DNA from: Burkholderiales bacterium
GTDB lineage: Bacteria; Pseudomonadota; Gammaproteobacteria; Burkholderiales; Casimicrobiaceae
Assembly: GCA_014378555.1 (NCBI GenBank)
Contig: JACMNN010000252.1
Coordinates: 1-33,593 of the forward strand
Direction of reading: 5' to 3'
DNA: 33,593 nucleotides
A program made the position numbers and the translations under genes. The notes beneath the pieces are model-generated. The model was not told the DNA's origin, ran no database searches, and was given only the letters and a program-made list of their open reading frames with translations. Below are positions 6,635 to 15,432 of this stretch, piece by piece (the first letter of the stretch is position 1; the number at the start of each line of letters is the position of its first letter).

Positions 6635-8419
6635 ATGGGTCTCACAGTTCACAAGTACGATGCAGTAGTCATCGGCGCCGGCGGTGCCGGTATGCGTTGC
6701 GCGCTGCAATTAGCGCGCGCGGGTTTGCGCGTCGCTGTTCTCTCCAAAGTGTTTCCGACACGCTCGCACACCGTTGCGGCGCAGGGCGGAATCGGGGCGT
6801 CTCTCGGTAATATGGACGAGGACAACTGGCACTACCATTTCTACGACACGGTAAAAGGTTCTGACTGGCTCGGCGATCAGGACGCCATTGAATACATGTG
6901 TCGCGAAGCGCCGAAAGTCGTCTACGAACTAGAACACATGGGCATGCCGTTTGACCGCAACCCGGACGGCACGATTTATCAGCGACCATTCGGCGGTCAC
7001 AGCGCCAAGTATGGCGAAAAGCCAGTGCCACGCGCCTGCGCCGCTGCCGACCGCACCGGCCACGCCATGCTGCATACGCTGTATCAGCAAAACGTCAAAA
7101 GCAAGACCACATTCTTTGTTGAATGGATGGCGCTTGACATCATTCGCGATGCGGACGGCGACGCGGTAGGCGTCACAGCACTGGAAATGGAAACTGGCGA
7201 CGTTGCTATTTTTCATGCGAAGTGTGTTTTGTTTGCAACTGGCGGCGCGGGGCGAATTTTTGCCGCATCGACCAACGCCTTCATCAACACCGGCGATGGG
7301 CTGGGCATGGCGGCGCGGGCTGGTATTCCATTGGAAGACATGGAGTTTTGGCAGTTTCATCCGACCGGCGTTTATAACGCGGGCGTTTTGCTGACCGAGG
7401 GCTGCCGCGGCGAAGGCGCCATTCTGCGCAACAAAGACGGCGAACGCTTTATGGAGCGCTATGCGCCGAAGCTTAAAGATCTGGCGCCGCGCGATTTCAT
7501 CTCGCGCTGCATGGACCAAGAAATTAAAGAAGGCCGCGGTTGTGGTCCGAATGGTGACTACATCGCGCTCGATCTAACCCACCTCGGCGCCGAGACGATC
7601 ATGAAGCGCCTGCCCTCGGTGCACGAGATTGGCAAGAACTTTGCCAACGTCGACGTGATCAAAGAATCGATCCCGGTGGTGCCAACCATCCACTATCAGA
7701 TGGGCGGCATCCCGACCAACATTCATGGTCAGGTGGTGGTTCCGAAAGATGGCAACCCGAACTCCGTCGTCAACGGACTCTATGCCATCGGTGAGTGCTC
7801 CTGTGTGTCGGTGCACGGCGCAAACAGGTTGGGTACCAACTCGTTGCTGGACTTGCTGGTGTTCGGTCGCGCCGCTGGCAATCACCTGGTTGATACCGCG
7901 TTGGCCAGCCGCGCGTTCAAACCGTTACCCGCTAACGCAGGGGACTATTCGCTTGCGCGCATCGACAAACTAGACAGTTCCAGTGGTGGCGAATATCCGC
8001 AGGACGTTGCCAACGATCTGCGTAAATCCATGCAGTTGCATGCGGGTGTGTTCCGCACCCAAAAGACGATGGACGAGGGTGTTGTGCAAGTGCTGGCTAT
8101 CGCCCAGCGCGCCGAAAACCTGTCGCTCAAAGACAAATCGAAGGTGTTCAACACGGCCCGAATCGAAGCGCTTGAAGTGGCAAACCTGATGGAGTCTGCC
8201 AAGGCGACTATGGTTTCTGCTGCAGCCCGCCATGAAAGCCGTGGCGCGCACTCGGTGGATGATTACAGCGACAGCGCTGAGTTTCCGCTCGGCCGTAACG
8301 ACAAACAGTGGATGAAGCACACGCTTTGGTATTCCGAAGGCAATCGCCTCGACTACAAACCAGTGAATCTCAAGCCGCTCACCGTTGATTCAATTCCGCC
8401 CGTCAAGCGCACGTTCTAA
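6635..8419 (+). CDS. sdhA: succinate dehydrogenase flavoprotein subunit
   Basis: A 594-residue catalytic subunit that oxidises succinate to fumarate with covalently bound FAD; peripheral on the cytoplasmic face of the inner membrane. The FAD-binding loop is VVIGAGGAGMRCALQLARAG, and the histidine that takes the flavin is in TRSHTVAAQGGIGASLGN. HPTGVYNAGVLLTEGCRGEG, the arginine-rich RYAPKLKDLAPRDFISRCMD, HYQMGGIPTN and GECSCVSVHGANRLGTNSLL follow in family order. The C-terminal helical domain is complete (GRNDKQWMKHTLWY). The frame is open 25 codons further upstream inside sdhD, but the ATG at 6635 fits homologue length. sdhE at 9143 supplies the flavinylation factor. Confidence 0.97.
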   Translation: MGLTVHKYDAVVIGAGGAGMRCALQLARAGLRVAVLSKVFPTRSHTVAAQGGIGASLGNMDEDNWHYHFYDTVKGSDWLGDQDAIEYMCREAPKVVYELEHMGMPFDRNPDGTIYQRPFGGHSAKYGEKPVPRACAAADRTGHAMLHTLYQQNVKSKTTFFVEWMALDIIRDADGDAVGVTALEMETGDVAIFHAKCVLFATGGAGRIFAASTNAFINTGDGLGMAARAGIPLEDMEFWQFHPTGVYNAGVLLTEGCRGEGAILRNKDGERFMERYAPKLKDLAPRDFISRCMDQEIKEGRGCGPNGDYIALDLTHLGAETIMKRLPSVHEIGKNFANVDVIKESIPVVPTIHYQMGGIPTNIHGQVVVPKDGNPNSVVNGLYAIGECSCVSVHGANRLGTNSLLDLLVFGRAAGNHLVDTALASRAFKPLPANAGDYSLARIDKLDSSSGGEYPQDVANDLRKSMQLHAGVFRTQKTMDEGVVQVLAIAQRAENLSLKDKSKVFNTARIEALEVANLMESAKATMVSAAARHESRGAHSVDDYSDSAEFPLGRNDKQWMKHTLWYSEGNRLDYKPVNLKPLTVDSIPPVKRTF

Positions 8420-8434
8420 AGAAAAGCAGTACCC

Positions 8435-9139
8435 ATGAACAAACGGACTTTCGAAATCTATCGCTACGATCCCGACGCGGATGCCAAGCCCTACATGAAG
8501 ACCTACGAGGTTGAATTGGACGGCTCCGAACGCATGCTGCTCGATGTGCTGATGAAGCTCAAAAAGCAGGATGATTCGATCAGCTTCCGCCGCTCGTGCC
8601 GCGAAGGCGTTTGCGGTTCTGATGCGATGAACATCAACGGAAAAAATGGTCTGGCCTGCCTGACCAACATGCTCACGCTGCCGAATAAAATCACGCTGCG
8701 ACCGCTACCGGGCTTGCCTGTGGTGCGCGACCTGATCGTCGATATGAGCCAGTTTTTCAAGCAGTATCACTCGATCAAACCGTATATCGTTAACGACACG
8801 GTGCCGCCAGAAAAAGAACGCCTGCAGTCGCAGCAAGACCGTGATGAACTTAACGGCTTGTACGAGTGCATTTTGTGCGCCTGTTGTTCAACCAGTTGCC
8901 CAAGTTTTTGGTGGAATCCGGACAAATTCGTGGGTCCAGCCGGACTTCTCGCGGCGTATCGTTTCGTGGCTGACAGTCGCGATCACGACACCGATCAGCG
9001 GCTCGACAATTTAGAAGATCCGTATCGTTTGTTTCGCTGCCACACCATCATGAACTGCGTGGACGTGTGTCCGAAGGGCCTCAACCCGACGCGCGCTATT
9101 GGCAAGCTCAAAGAGATGCTCGTCAAGCGAGCGGCCTAA
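8435..9139 (+). CDS. sdhB: succinate dehydrogenase iron-sulfur subunit
   Basis: A 234-residue electron-transfer subunit carrying [2Fe-2S], [4Fe-4S] and [3Fe-4S] clusters from the flavin to quinone. The N-terminal ferredoxin-like domain has SCREGVCGSDAMNINGKNGL with Cys55, Cys60 and Cys75 and Asp63 in the characteristic SdhB spacing. The C-terminal domain has CILCACCSTSCPSFWWN and CHTIMNCVDVCPKGLNP for the other two clusters. Length is typical. The gene follows sdhA by 15 nt and precedes sdhE by 3 nt, completing sdhCDAB. Confidence 0.97.
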   Translation: MNKRTFEIYRYDPDADAKPYMKTYEVELDGSERMLLDVLMKLKKQDDSISFRRSCREGVCGSDAMNINGKNGLACLTNMLTLPNKITLRPLPGLPVVRDLIVDMSQFFKQYHSIKPYIVNDTVPPEKERLQSQQDRDELNGLYECILCACCSTSCPSFWWNPDKFVGPAGLLAAYRFVADSRDHDTDQRLDNLEDPYRLFRCHTIMNCVDVCPKGLNPTRAIGKLKEMLVKRAA

Positions 9140-9142
9140 GCT

Positions 9143-9397
9143 GTGATCACCGACCTTGAACTCTCCAAATTGCGCTGGCGCTGCCGCCGCGGTTTTTTGG
9201 AGAACGATCTAATTCTTACCCGTCTGCTTGAGCGTCGCGGTGCGAATTTTTCGACTGAGGAGCACCAGCAACTGTTGTCGTTGATCGCGCTTGATGACAA
9301 TGATTTATGGGAAATCATCGCCGGTCGAACCGATGTGTTTCCTGCCGGTGCAGATGCCATGGTGGCAACCTTGCGCCAGACCCGTATTACGCATTAA
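9143..9397 (+). CDS. sdhE: FAD assembly factor SdhE (succinate dehydrogenase assembly)
   Basis: An 84-residue helical protein of the SdhE/YgfY family, which promotes covalent FAD attachment to SdhA. The signature RWRCRRGFLENDLILTRLLE contains the conserved R-G-x-x-E element, and ALDDNDLWEIIAGR matches the C-terminal helix. It begins with GTG at 9143, 3 nt after the sdhB stop. Position directly after sdhB and the small size support the assignment. The gap of 69 nt to gltA contains only short imperfect repeats (AGCGC / GCGCT around 9411-9430). Confidence 0.93.
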   Translation: MITDLELSKLRWRCRRGFLENDLILTRLLERRGANFSTEEHQQLLSLIALDDNDLWEIIAGRTDVFPAGADAMVATLRQTRITH

Positions 9398-9466
9398 AAA
9401 ACTGTTGTTAAGCGCGTTTTTTGTAGCGCTAACTTTGATCACTGAATATCGAACCGGAAAACACCA

Positions 9467-10774
9467 ATGACTGCACCCACGACCGCAACGCTCTCCTTCA
9501 GCGATGGCTCGCCCAGCGTTGATTTTCCCATCCTTAAGGGGACCGTTGGCCCTGATGTGATCGACATCAAAACGCTATACGCAAAAACCGGTAAATTTAC
9601 TTACGATCCAGGCTTCATGTCGACCGCGGCGTGTCGTTCAGCGATCACCTACATCGACGGCGACAAGGGCGAATTGCTGTATCGCGGCTACCCGATCGAA
9701 CAGATCGCAACCAATTGTGATTACCTCGAAACCTGCTTTCTGTTGCTCAATGGCGAGCTGCCAAATCTTGAGCAGAAAACGGCGTTTGTCGACAACGTCT
9801 CCCATCACACGATGGTGCACGAGCAGATGCAGTTCTTCCTGCGCGGCTTCCGTCGCGATGCCCATCCGATGGCGATCTTGACCGGGTTGGTCGGCGCAAT
9901 GTCGGCGTTCTATCACGACACACTTGACATCAACAATCCTGAGCATCGGCACATTGCTGCCATCCGCTTGATCGCCAAGATGCCAACGTTGGTGGCCATG
10001 ACCTACAAGTATTCGGCGGGCCAGCCGATGATTTATCCGCAGAACGATCTCTCCTACAGCGCGAACTTCATGCGCATGATGTTCGCCACGCCGTGCGAAG
10101 AATACAAAGTCAACGACGTGCTGGTGCGCGCGCTTGACCGCATCTTTATTCTGCATGCCGATCATGAGCAAAATGCGTCGACGTCGACCGTTCGTTTGTG
10201 TGGCTCGTCGGGCACCAATCCGTATGCCGCTATTGCCGCGGGTGTTGCCTGTTTGTGGGGCCCTGCACACGGTGGTGCTAACGAGGCTGCGCTGTCGATG
10301 CTGCTCGATATTCAGAAAAACGGTGGCGTTGAAAAAATCGGCGAATTCATCACCGCGGTTAAAGACAAAAATTCGAATGTGCGGCTGATGGGCTTCGGCC
10401 ATCGCGTCTACAAAAACTACGACCCGCGCGCCAAACTGATGCGTGAGACCTGCTATGAAGTGCTCGGCGAGCTCGGTCTTAACAACGATCCGCTGTTTAA
10501 ATTGGCGATGGAGCTTGAGCGTATTGCCTTGTCGGACGAGTATTTCGTGTCGCGCAAACTCTATCCCAACGTTGATTTCTACTCCGGTATCGTGCAGCGC
10601 GCGTTGGGCATTCCAACCACACTGTTTACAGCGATCTTCTCGCTTGCGCGCACCGTCGGCTGGATTGCTCAACTCAATGAAATGCTGGCGGATCCTGATT
10701 TGAAAATCGGACGCCCACGGCAGCTGTTCACCGGCACGCAGTCACGTAATCTGGTGCCACTGCACCAGCGCTAA
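9467..10774 (+). CDS. gltA: citrate synthase (type II, hexameric)
   Basis: A 435-residue enzyme condensing acetyl-CoA with oxaloacetate to citrate, the entry to the TCA cycle; cytoplasmic. The N terminus has the beta-rich domain of Gram-negative GltA ([20 protein letters not shown], then [20 protein letters not shown]). Active-site segments are [27 protein letters not shown] and [14 protein letters not shown] with the catalytic His and downstream Asp. It is paralogous to prpC at 769-1929 but longer, with the N-terminal domain that PrpC lacks, as expected for the NADH-sensitive class. No strong ribosome binding site is visible; the ATG is preceded by CGGAAAACACCA. It lies between sdhE and odhA on the same strand. 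Confidence 0.97.
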   Translation: MTAPTTATLSFSDGSPSVDFPILKGTVGPDVIDIKTLYAKTGKFTYDPGFMSTAACRSAITYIDGDKGELLYRGYPIEQIATNCDYLETCFLLLNGELPNLEQKTAFVDNVSHHTMVHEQMQFFLRGFRRDAHPMAILTGLVGAMSAFYHDTLDINNPEHRHIAAIRLIAKMPTLVAMTYKYSAGQPMIYPQNDLSYSANFMRMMFATPCEEYKVNDVLVRALDRIFILHADHEQNASTSTVRLCGSSGTNPYAAIAAGVACLWGPAHGGANEAALSMLLDIQKNGGVEKIGEFITAVKDKNSNVRLMGFGHRVYKNYDPRAKLMRETCYEVLGELGLNNDPLFKLAMELERIALSDEYFVSRKLYPNVDFYSGIVQRALGIPTTLFTAIFSLARTVGWIAQLNEMLADPDLKIGRPRQLFTGTQSRNLVPLHQR

Positions 10775-10790
10775 CGCGCTGCAATTCGCC

Positions 10791-10816
10791 GTCCTTCCCG
10801 CTGTCGTGGGAAGGAC
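10791..10816 (+). repeat. strong hairpin between gltA and odhA
   Basis: Nine-base arms GTCCTTCCC and GGGAAGGAC with an 8-nt loop, 17 nt after the gltA stop and 40 nt before odhA. No T tract follows, so it is more likely a repeat element, processing site or mRNA-stability hairpin than an intrinsic terminator. Confidence 0.7.
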
Positions 10817-10855
10817 AGATAGCTACAAATCGTCACCCGACAGGAGTCCTTCTCC

Positions 10856-13693
10856 ATGATGAACGAACTGCAACAAACATCCACGATCTTCGGCGGCAAC
10901 ATGCCGTACATCGAAGAACAATACGAAAACTACCTCGCCAATCCGGAATCGGTCGATGCGAAGTGGCGTGACTATTTCGACGTCATGCGCGCCGGAGCTA
11001 AGGACGTTTCGCACCAACCGGTCATCGATGCCTTTGCGGCGATGGCGATGTCGCGCAAAGCGGCGGTGGCGAGCATTGATGCGTCGATGATGGATAAGCA
11101 GCTGGGCGTGATGAAGCTCATCCACGCTTACCGATTCGTGGGCGGCCGGGTGGCCGACATTGATCCGTTGAAGCGGCAAGAAGTAGTGTTCATCAAGGAG
11201 CTTGATCATAAGCACCACGGCCTCGCCGACAGCGACATGGAGACCGAGTTCTCCACCGGATTGTTGCTGGTGAATGGTCAAAGTCGGGCAAAGCTTAAAG
11301 ACGTTATCGCCACCCTGCGCACGATTTATTGCCGCAGCGTTGCCGTCGAGTACATGTACATGGCCAACGAAGACGAGCGCGAATGGCTGCGTATGCGGAT
11401 CGAGTCGACGCAGCTAAAGCCAAGTTTTACGGTGGAACAAAAACGCCATATTCTTGAGCGACTGACCGCTGCCGAGGGCCTTGAGCGCTATCTGCACACC
11501 AAGTACATGGGCCAGAAACGCTTCTCAGGGGAGGGTGGCGACACGGTCATTCCGGTGCTTGACCACATGCTGCAAAAAGCGGGCGCTGCCGGTGTGCAAG
11601 AGACTGTGATTGGCATGGCGCATCGCGGTCGGTTGGGCGTTCTAGTCAATACGTTTGGCAAGTTGCCGGCTGACCTATTCGCGGAATTTGAAGGCAAGTA
11701 CGACACCACGCTGTCGGCGGGCGACGTGAAATATCACAAAGGTTTTTCCAGCGACATCACCACGCCTGGCGGGCCGATGCACATTACGCTGGCGTTCAAC
11801 CCATCCCACCTTGAAATCGTCAACCCGGTGGTGGTCGGTTCGGTGCGTGCGCGGCAGAATCGCCGCGGCGACAAGTTGGGCAAGCAAGTGCTGGGTATTT
11901 TGCTGCATGGCGATGCTGCTGTGGCTGGGCAGGGCGTGGTGCAGGAGACGCTGGCGCTATCGCAAACCCGCCATTACGGCACCGGTGGCACTATGCACAT
12001 CGTTGTCAATAATCAAATCGGTTTCACCACCAGCGACCCGCGTGACGTGCGCTCGTCGTTGTACTGCACCGACATTGCGAAGATGGCCGAAGTGCCCATC
12101 TTCCACGTCAATGCAGACGACCCGGAAGCGTGCCTGCTGATCACTGAAATTGCGCTCGACTACCGCACCATCTTCCACAAAGATGTGTTCATCGACGTGG
12201 TTTGCTTTCGTCGCCTCGGCCACAACGAGCAGGACGAGCCGATGGTGACGCAACCGCTGATGTATAAAAAAATTCATCAGCATCCCGGCACCCGCAAGCT
12301 TTATGCGGACAAGCTTGAGGCCGAAGGCACCATCAATCCGGGCGAGGGCGACGTGTACGTCACCGCCTTCCGCGATGCGATGGACAAGGGCACGCACACC
12401 AATAAAACGATTTTGTCGAACTTTGTTGCACCCTATCAGCAAGACTGGGCCAAGTATGTTGATCGCAGTTGGACCGACACTGCCGACACCTCGCTGCCAC
12501 TGCAAACAATTAAAGAATTAGCCAAACGCCTGACCACGATTCCGGAAGGATTTGTGCTGCAATCGCGCGTCGAAAAAATGCTTGCGGACCGCAAAGCAAT
12601 GGGCGAAGGCAAGCTGCCGGTCGATTGGGGCATGGGCGAAAACCTTGCTTACGCATCCATCGTCAATGAAGGCATTGGTATCCGACTGTCGGGCGAAGAT
12701 TGCGGCCGCGGAACTTTCTCGCATCGGCACGCTGTGTTTCACGATCAAGAGCGCGAAAAATGGGACAGCGGCAGCTACACGCCGTTGCAAAATATCCGAG
12801 ACAAGCAGGGCGAGTTTCTCGTCATCGATTCAATTCTGTCGGAAGAAGCCGTGCTTGGCTTTGAGTATGGTTACTCGACGTCCGAACCGAATCAACTGGT
12901 GTTGTGGGAGGCGCAGTTTGGCGACTTCGCCAACGGCGCGCAGGTGGTCATCGACCAGTTCATCAGCTCAGGTGAAGTGAAATGGGGGCGTATCTGCGGC
13001 CTGGTGTTGCTGTTGCCGCACGGTTATGAGGGGCAAGGGCCAGAACATTCGTCGGCGCGTCCTGAGCGCTTTCTACAGCTCTGCGCTGAGCACAACATGC
13101 AAGTCGTGGTGCCGTCGACGCCGGCGCAGTGCTATCACATGATTCGTCGTCAGATGCATCGTGAATGGCGGCGTCCGTTGATCGTGATGACACCGAAGTC
13201 GCTGTTGCGGCACAAAGAAGCCGTCAGCACGCTCGACGAGTTGGCCGACGGCACGTTCCAGTCGGTGATCGGTGAGACCGAGAAAATTGTTGCCAAAAAC
13301 GTCAAACGGGTGATCGTTTGTTCGGGCAAGGTCTACTATGAATTGCTCGCCCATCGCCGCGATCAGGACATCAAGGATGTCGCCATCGTTCGCTTGGAAC
13401 AGCAGTATCCGTTTCCGCATGACGACTTCAAATCGCAGCTTAAGAAGTTTCCAAATGCGCATGAAATCGTGTGGTGTCAGGAAGAGCCGCAAAACCAGGG
13501 CGCGTGGTATCGACTGATGGCCTACTTCCGCGCTGACGTGAAGCCGGAACAGGTGTTGCTGTATGCCGGTCGTGCGGTCAGCGCGTCGCCTGCGGTCGGC
13601 TACCTGTCCAAGCACAACGCGCAGCAGAAAGAACTGGTTGAAAGCTCGTTCAGCTCCAAGCTCGGCACTGGTCAGATGATGACTAATCTCTAG
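10856..13693 (+). CDS. odhA: 2-oxoglutarate dehydrogenase E1 component
   Basis: A 945-residue thiamine diphosphate enzyme (also called sucA) that decarboxylates 2-oxoglutarate and transfers succinyl to the E2 lipoyl arm. N-terminal peptide YIEEQYENYLANPESVDAKW matches the family E2-binding region. The cofactor and active-site segments GMAHRGRLGVL, FNPSHLEIVNPVV, LLHGDAAVAGQGVVQETLAL, VVNNQIGFTTSDPRDVRSS and CFRRLGHNEQDEP are all present, and the C-terminal transketolase domain ends with WCQEEPQNQGAW. Length is normal. Two adjacent ATG codons open the gene, with AGGAG about 10 nt before the first. It starts the complete odhA-odhB-lpd set for the 2-oxoglutarate dehydrogenase complex. Confidence 0.97.
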   Translation: MMNELQQTSTIFGGNMPYIEEQYENYLANPESVDAKWRDYFDVMRAGAKDVSHQPVIDAFAAMAMSRKAAVASIDASMMDKQLGVMKLIHAYRFVGGRVADIDPLKRQEVVFIKELDHKHHGLADSDMETEFSTGLLLVNGQSRAKLKDVIATLRTIYCRSVAVEYMYMANEDEREWLRMRIESTQLKPSFTVEQKRHILERLTAAEGLERYLHTKYMGQKRFSGEGGDTVIPVLDHMLQKAGAAGVQETVIGMAHRGRLGVLVNTFGKLPADLFAEFEGKYDTTLSAGDVKYHKGFSSDITTPGGPMHITLAFNPSHLEIVNPVVVGSVRARQNRRGDKLGKQVLGILLHGDAAVAGQGVVQETLALSQTRHYGTGGTMHIVVNNQIGFTTSDPRDVRSSLYCTDIAKMAEVPIFHVNADDPEACLLITEIALDYRTIFHKDVFIDVVCFRRLGHNEQDEPMVTQPLMYKKIHQHPGTRKLYADKLEAEGTINPGEGDVYVTAFRDAMDKGTHTNKTILSNFVAPYQQDWAKYVDRSWTDTADTSLPLQTIKELAKRLTTIPEGFVLQSRVEKMLADRKAMGEGKLPVDWGMGENLAYASIVNEGIGIRLSGEDCGRGTFSHRHAVFHDQEREKWDSGSYTPLQNIRDKQGEFLVIDSILSEEAVLGFEYGYSTSEPNQLVLWEAQFGDFANGAQVVIDQFISSGEVKWGRICGLVLLLPHGYEGQGPEHSSARPERFLQLCAEHNMQVVVPSTPAQCYHMIRRQMHREWRRPLIVMTPKSLLRHKEAVSTLDELADGTFQSVIGETEKIVAKNVKRVIVCSGKVYYELLAHRRDQDIKDVAIVRLEQQYPFPHDDFKSQLKKFPNAHEIVWCQEEPQNQGAWYRLMAYFRADVKPEQVLLYAGRAVSASPAVGYLSKHNAQQKELVESSFSSKLGTGQMMTNL

Positions 13694-13705
13694 CCATTGT
13701 CATTT

Positions 13706-13760
13706 TGAGCGATGTCGCAATATCAGGTGGCAAACGTCATCGCTCAATGATTTTTATATT
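13706..13760 (+). terminator. possible terminator or attenuator after odhA
   Basis: Ten-base arms TTGAGCGATG and CATCGCTCAA (13705-13714 and 13738-13747) enclose a 23-nt loop, followed by a T-rich run (TGATTTTTATATTTTTTGC). This is the only plus-strand hairpin in the operon followed by a T tract. The long loop makes it weaker than a standard terminator, so partial readthrough into odhB is likely. Confidence 0.45.
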
Positions 13761-13768
13761 TTTTGCAA

Positions 13769-13796
13769 CCTGATCCTTCGCTACGCTCAGGATGAC
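13769..13796. repeat. single copy of a CTGAGCG(T/A)AGCGAAGG-type repeat
   Basis: On the minus strand this reads CCTGAGCGTAGCGAAGGAT, closely matching the arms of the long hairpin at 28560-28616 (CCTGAGCGAAGCGAAGGGT). It includes the short inverted pair ATCCT / AGGAT. It abuts the odhB start region and overlaps a spurious upstream in-frame ATG at 13792. Confidence 0.65.
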
Positions 13797-13818
13797 CAAG
13801 AGCGGATTGGAATTTACT

Positions 13819-15060
13819 ATGTTGATTGAAATAAAAGTCCCGCAACTCGCCGAAGGCACGCCGGAGGGCACGCTTGCGGCCTGGCACGTCAAGCCGGGCG
13901 AGGCGGTCAAACGCGACCAGAACCTGTGTGACATCGAGACCGACAAAGTGGTGCTCGAAACGCCAGCGCAGGCCGATGGTGTGCTGGTTGAAATCAAGGT
14001 TCAATCGGGCGCCACCGTTACCTCGGGTGTAGTGCTCGGGGTCATTGATACTGAGGCGAAAGCGGCTGCTGTTGCTGCGGCCCCCGTCGCAGCAGTGGCA
14101 GGGGCGGCACCGTCCGCCGCAACGGCTCCGGGCGCATTACCCGCGGCGAAGAAAATGATGGCGGATCAAGGCATCGATGCGTCAAGCGTCGCAGGCACCG
14201 GCCGCGGCGACCGCATCACCAAAGGCGACGTGATTGCAGCCGTTGAGGCCAAGCCGGCACCGGTCGCCGCCGTGCCTTCGCCAACCGCCGCGTCAGCAGC
14301 CAGACCCGCCGCCGCCCCCGCGCCAACCTTCGCGCCCCCGGTCAGCGTTCCGCTCGGCAACCGCCCCGAACAGCGCGTACCGATGACCCGCCTGCGTATG
14401 CGCGTGGCTGAGCGTTTGGTGCAAAGCCAATCCACCGCCGCCATCCTGACCACGTTTAACGAGGTCAACATGAAGCCGGTGATTGACTTGCGCAACACCT
14501 ACAAAGACAAGTTCGAAAAAGTCCACGGCGTCAAGCTCGGCTTTATGAGCTTCTTCGTCAAGGCCGCGGTTCACGCGCTCAAGATGTACCCAGTGGTCAA
14601 CGCCTCTATCGACGGGGCAGATGTGGTGTATCACGGCTACTACGATATCGGCATTGCGGTGGGCTCGCCACGCGGCCTAGTGGTGCCCATTCTGCGCGAC
14701 TGCGATCAGATGAGCATCGCCGAAATCGAAAAGAAAATTGCTGATTACGGCAAACGCGCAGGCGAAGGCAAGCTCGGCATCGAAGAGCTAACCGGCGGCA
14801 CCTTCACCATCAGCAACGGCGGCACTTTTGGCTCCATGCTGTCCACGCCCATCATCAATCCGCCACAAAGCGCGATTCTTGGCGTACACGCGACGAAAGA
14901 CCGTGCTGTGGTTGAAGGCGGACAGATCGTGATTCGGCCAATGAACTATCTGGCTATGAGCTACGACCATCGGATCATCGATGGACGCGAAGCGGTGTTG
15001 GCGCTGGTGGCGATGAAAGACGTTTTGGAAGATCCGGCGCGGTTGTTGTTAAATTTGTGA
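13819..15060 (+). CDS. odhB: dihydrolipoamide succinyltransferase (E2 of 2-oxoglutarate dehydrogenase)
   Basis: A 413-residue E2 (also sucB) that takes succinyl from E1 and transfers it to CoA. One lipoyl domain occupies about residues 1-78, with the lipoylated lysine Lys43 in CDIETDKVVLE. An Ala-rich linker precedes the E1/E3-binding domain (about 104-147, ALPAAKKMMADQGIDASSVA then GTGRGDRITKGDVIAAVE), then a second Ala/Pro linker and the catalytic domain (about 185-413). The catalytic motif near the C terminus is MSYDHRIIDGRE (His384, Asp388). The frame is open back to an ATG at 13792, but that codon lies inside a repeat element and would add nine residues before the lipoyl domain, so the ATG at 13819 is preferred. 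Its ribosome binding site is weak (GGATTGGA). Confidence 0.95.
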   Translation: MLIEIKVPQLAEGTPEGTLAAWHVKPGEAVKRDQNLCDIETDKVVLETPAQADGVLVEIKVQSGATVTSGVVLGVIDTEAKAAAVAAAPVAAVAGAAPSAATAPGALPAAKKMMADQGIDASSVAGTGRGDRITKGDVIAAVEAKPAPVAAVPSPTAASAARPAAAPAPTFAPPVSVPLGNRPEQRVPMTRLRMRVAERLVQSQSTAAILTTFNEVNMKPVIDLRNTYKDKFEKVHGVKLGFMSFFVKAAVHALKMYPVVNASIDGADVVYHGYYDIGIAVGSPRGLVVPILRDCDQMSIAEIEKKIADYGKRAGEGKLGIEELTGGTFTISNGGTFGSMLSTPIINPPQSAILGVHATKDRAVVEGGQIVIRPMNYLAMSYDHRIIDGREAVLALVAMKDVLEDPARLLLNL

Positions 15061-15344
15061 TGTTTAAAGACACCCCAACGTCGGTTCGTGTTTGGCAGGT
15101 TGTTTTTGCACTGATAGCGTTATCAAACCTGCCAAATGTGCTCGGCGGTGCGGAGGCATCATCAACGGGATGGATGGGCTTTTTCGGCTTCGCCTTGTTC
15201 TCGGTGTCTTACGAATTCAGACATCGCCGCGTCGTCGCTGCAACACGTGGCGACATGCAGAGCATGGGCCGCATTGAGCTGGCCACGATGGTTGCTGGCG
15301 GCGCGTTGATCGTGATTCGACTGGGCATCCGCCTGATGGCATAA
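15060..15344 (+). CDS. small unknown membrane protein coupled to odhB
   Basis: A 94-residue protein I do not recognise. It has three hydrophobic stretches, about residues 11-29 (VWQVVFALIALSNLPNVLG), 38-53 (WMGFFGFALFSVSYEF) and 72-93 (ATMVAGGALIVIRLGIRLMA), separated by short polar loops with a basic segment (RHRRVVAATR), so an inner-membrane location is likely. Its ATG shares one base with the odhB stop codon (TGATG), implying translational coupling; a GTG three bases earlier is an alternative start. Codon use resembles its neighbours. A role connected with the 2-oxoglutarate dehydrogenase complex is suggested only by position. Confidence 0.65.
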   Translation: MFKDTPTSVRVWQVVFALIALSNLPNVLGGAEASSTGWMGFFGFALFSVSYEFRHRRVVAATRGDMQSMGRIELATMVAGGALIVIRLGIRLMA

Positions 15345-15368
15345 GTATGGCGCCTGCCGAGTAAGCGG

Positions 15369-15427
15369 GTAGGGTGGGCACCCCGTGCCCACCGTGACGA
15401 TTGATGGGCACGGGGTGCCCACCCTAC
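15369..15427. repeat. double palindromic repeat (23-bp arms) before lpd
   Basis: Positions 15369-15391 and 15405-15427 are perfect reverse complements of 23 nt separated by 13 nt. Each arm contains the palindrome GTGGGCACCCCGTGCCCA or its complement, so each can fold alone or they can fold together. The core is shared with 2014-2034 and 2153-2181. It ends 5 nt before the lpd ATG, where it could sequester the translation start. Confidence 0.88.
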
Positions 15428-15432
15428 GAAAG

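Noticed and set aside
9638-10672. 344-codon minus-strand open frame
   Set aside because: Antisense to gltA, rich in Arg/His/Val as expected for a shadow frame, with no recognisable motif.
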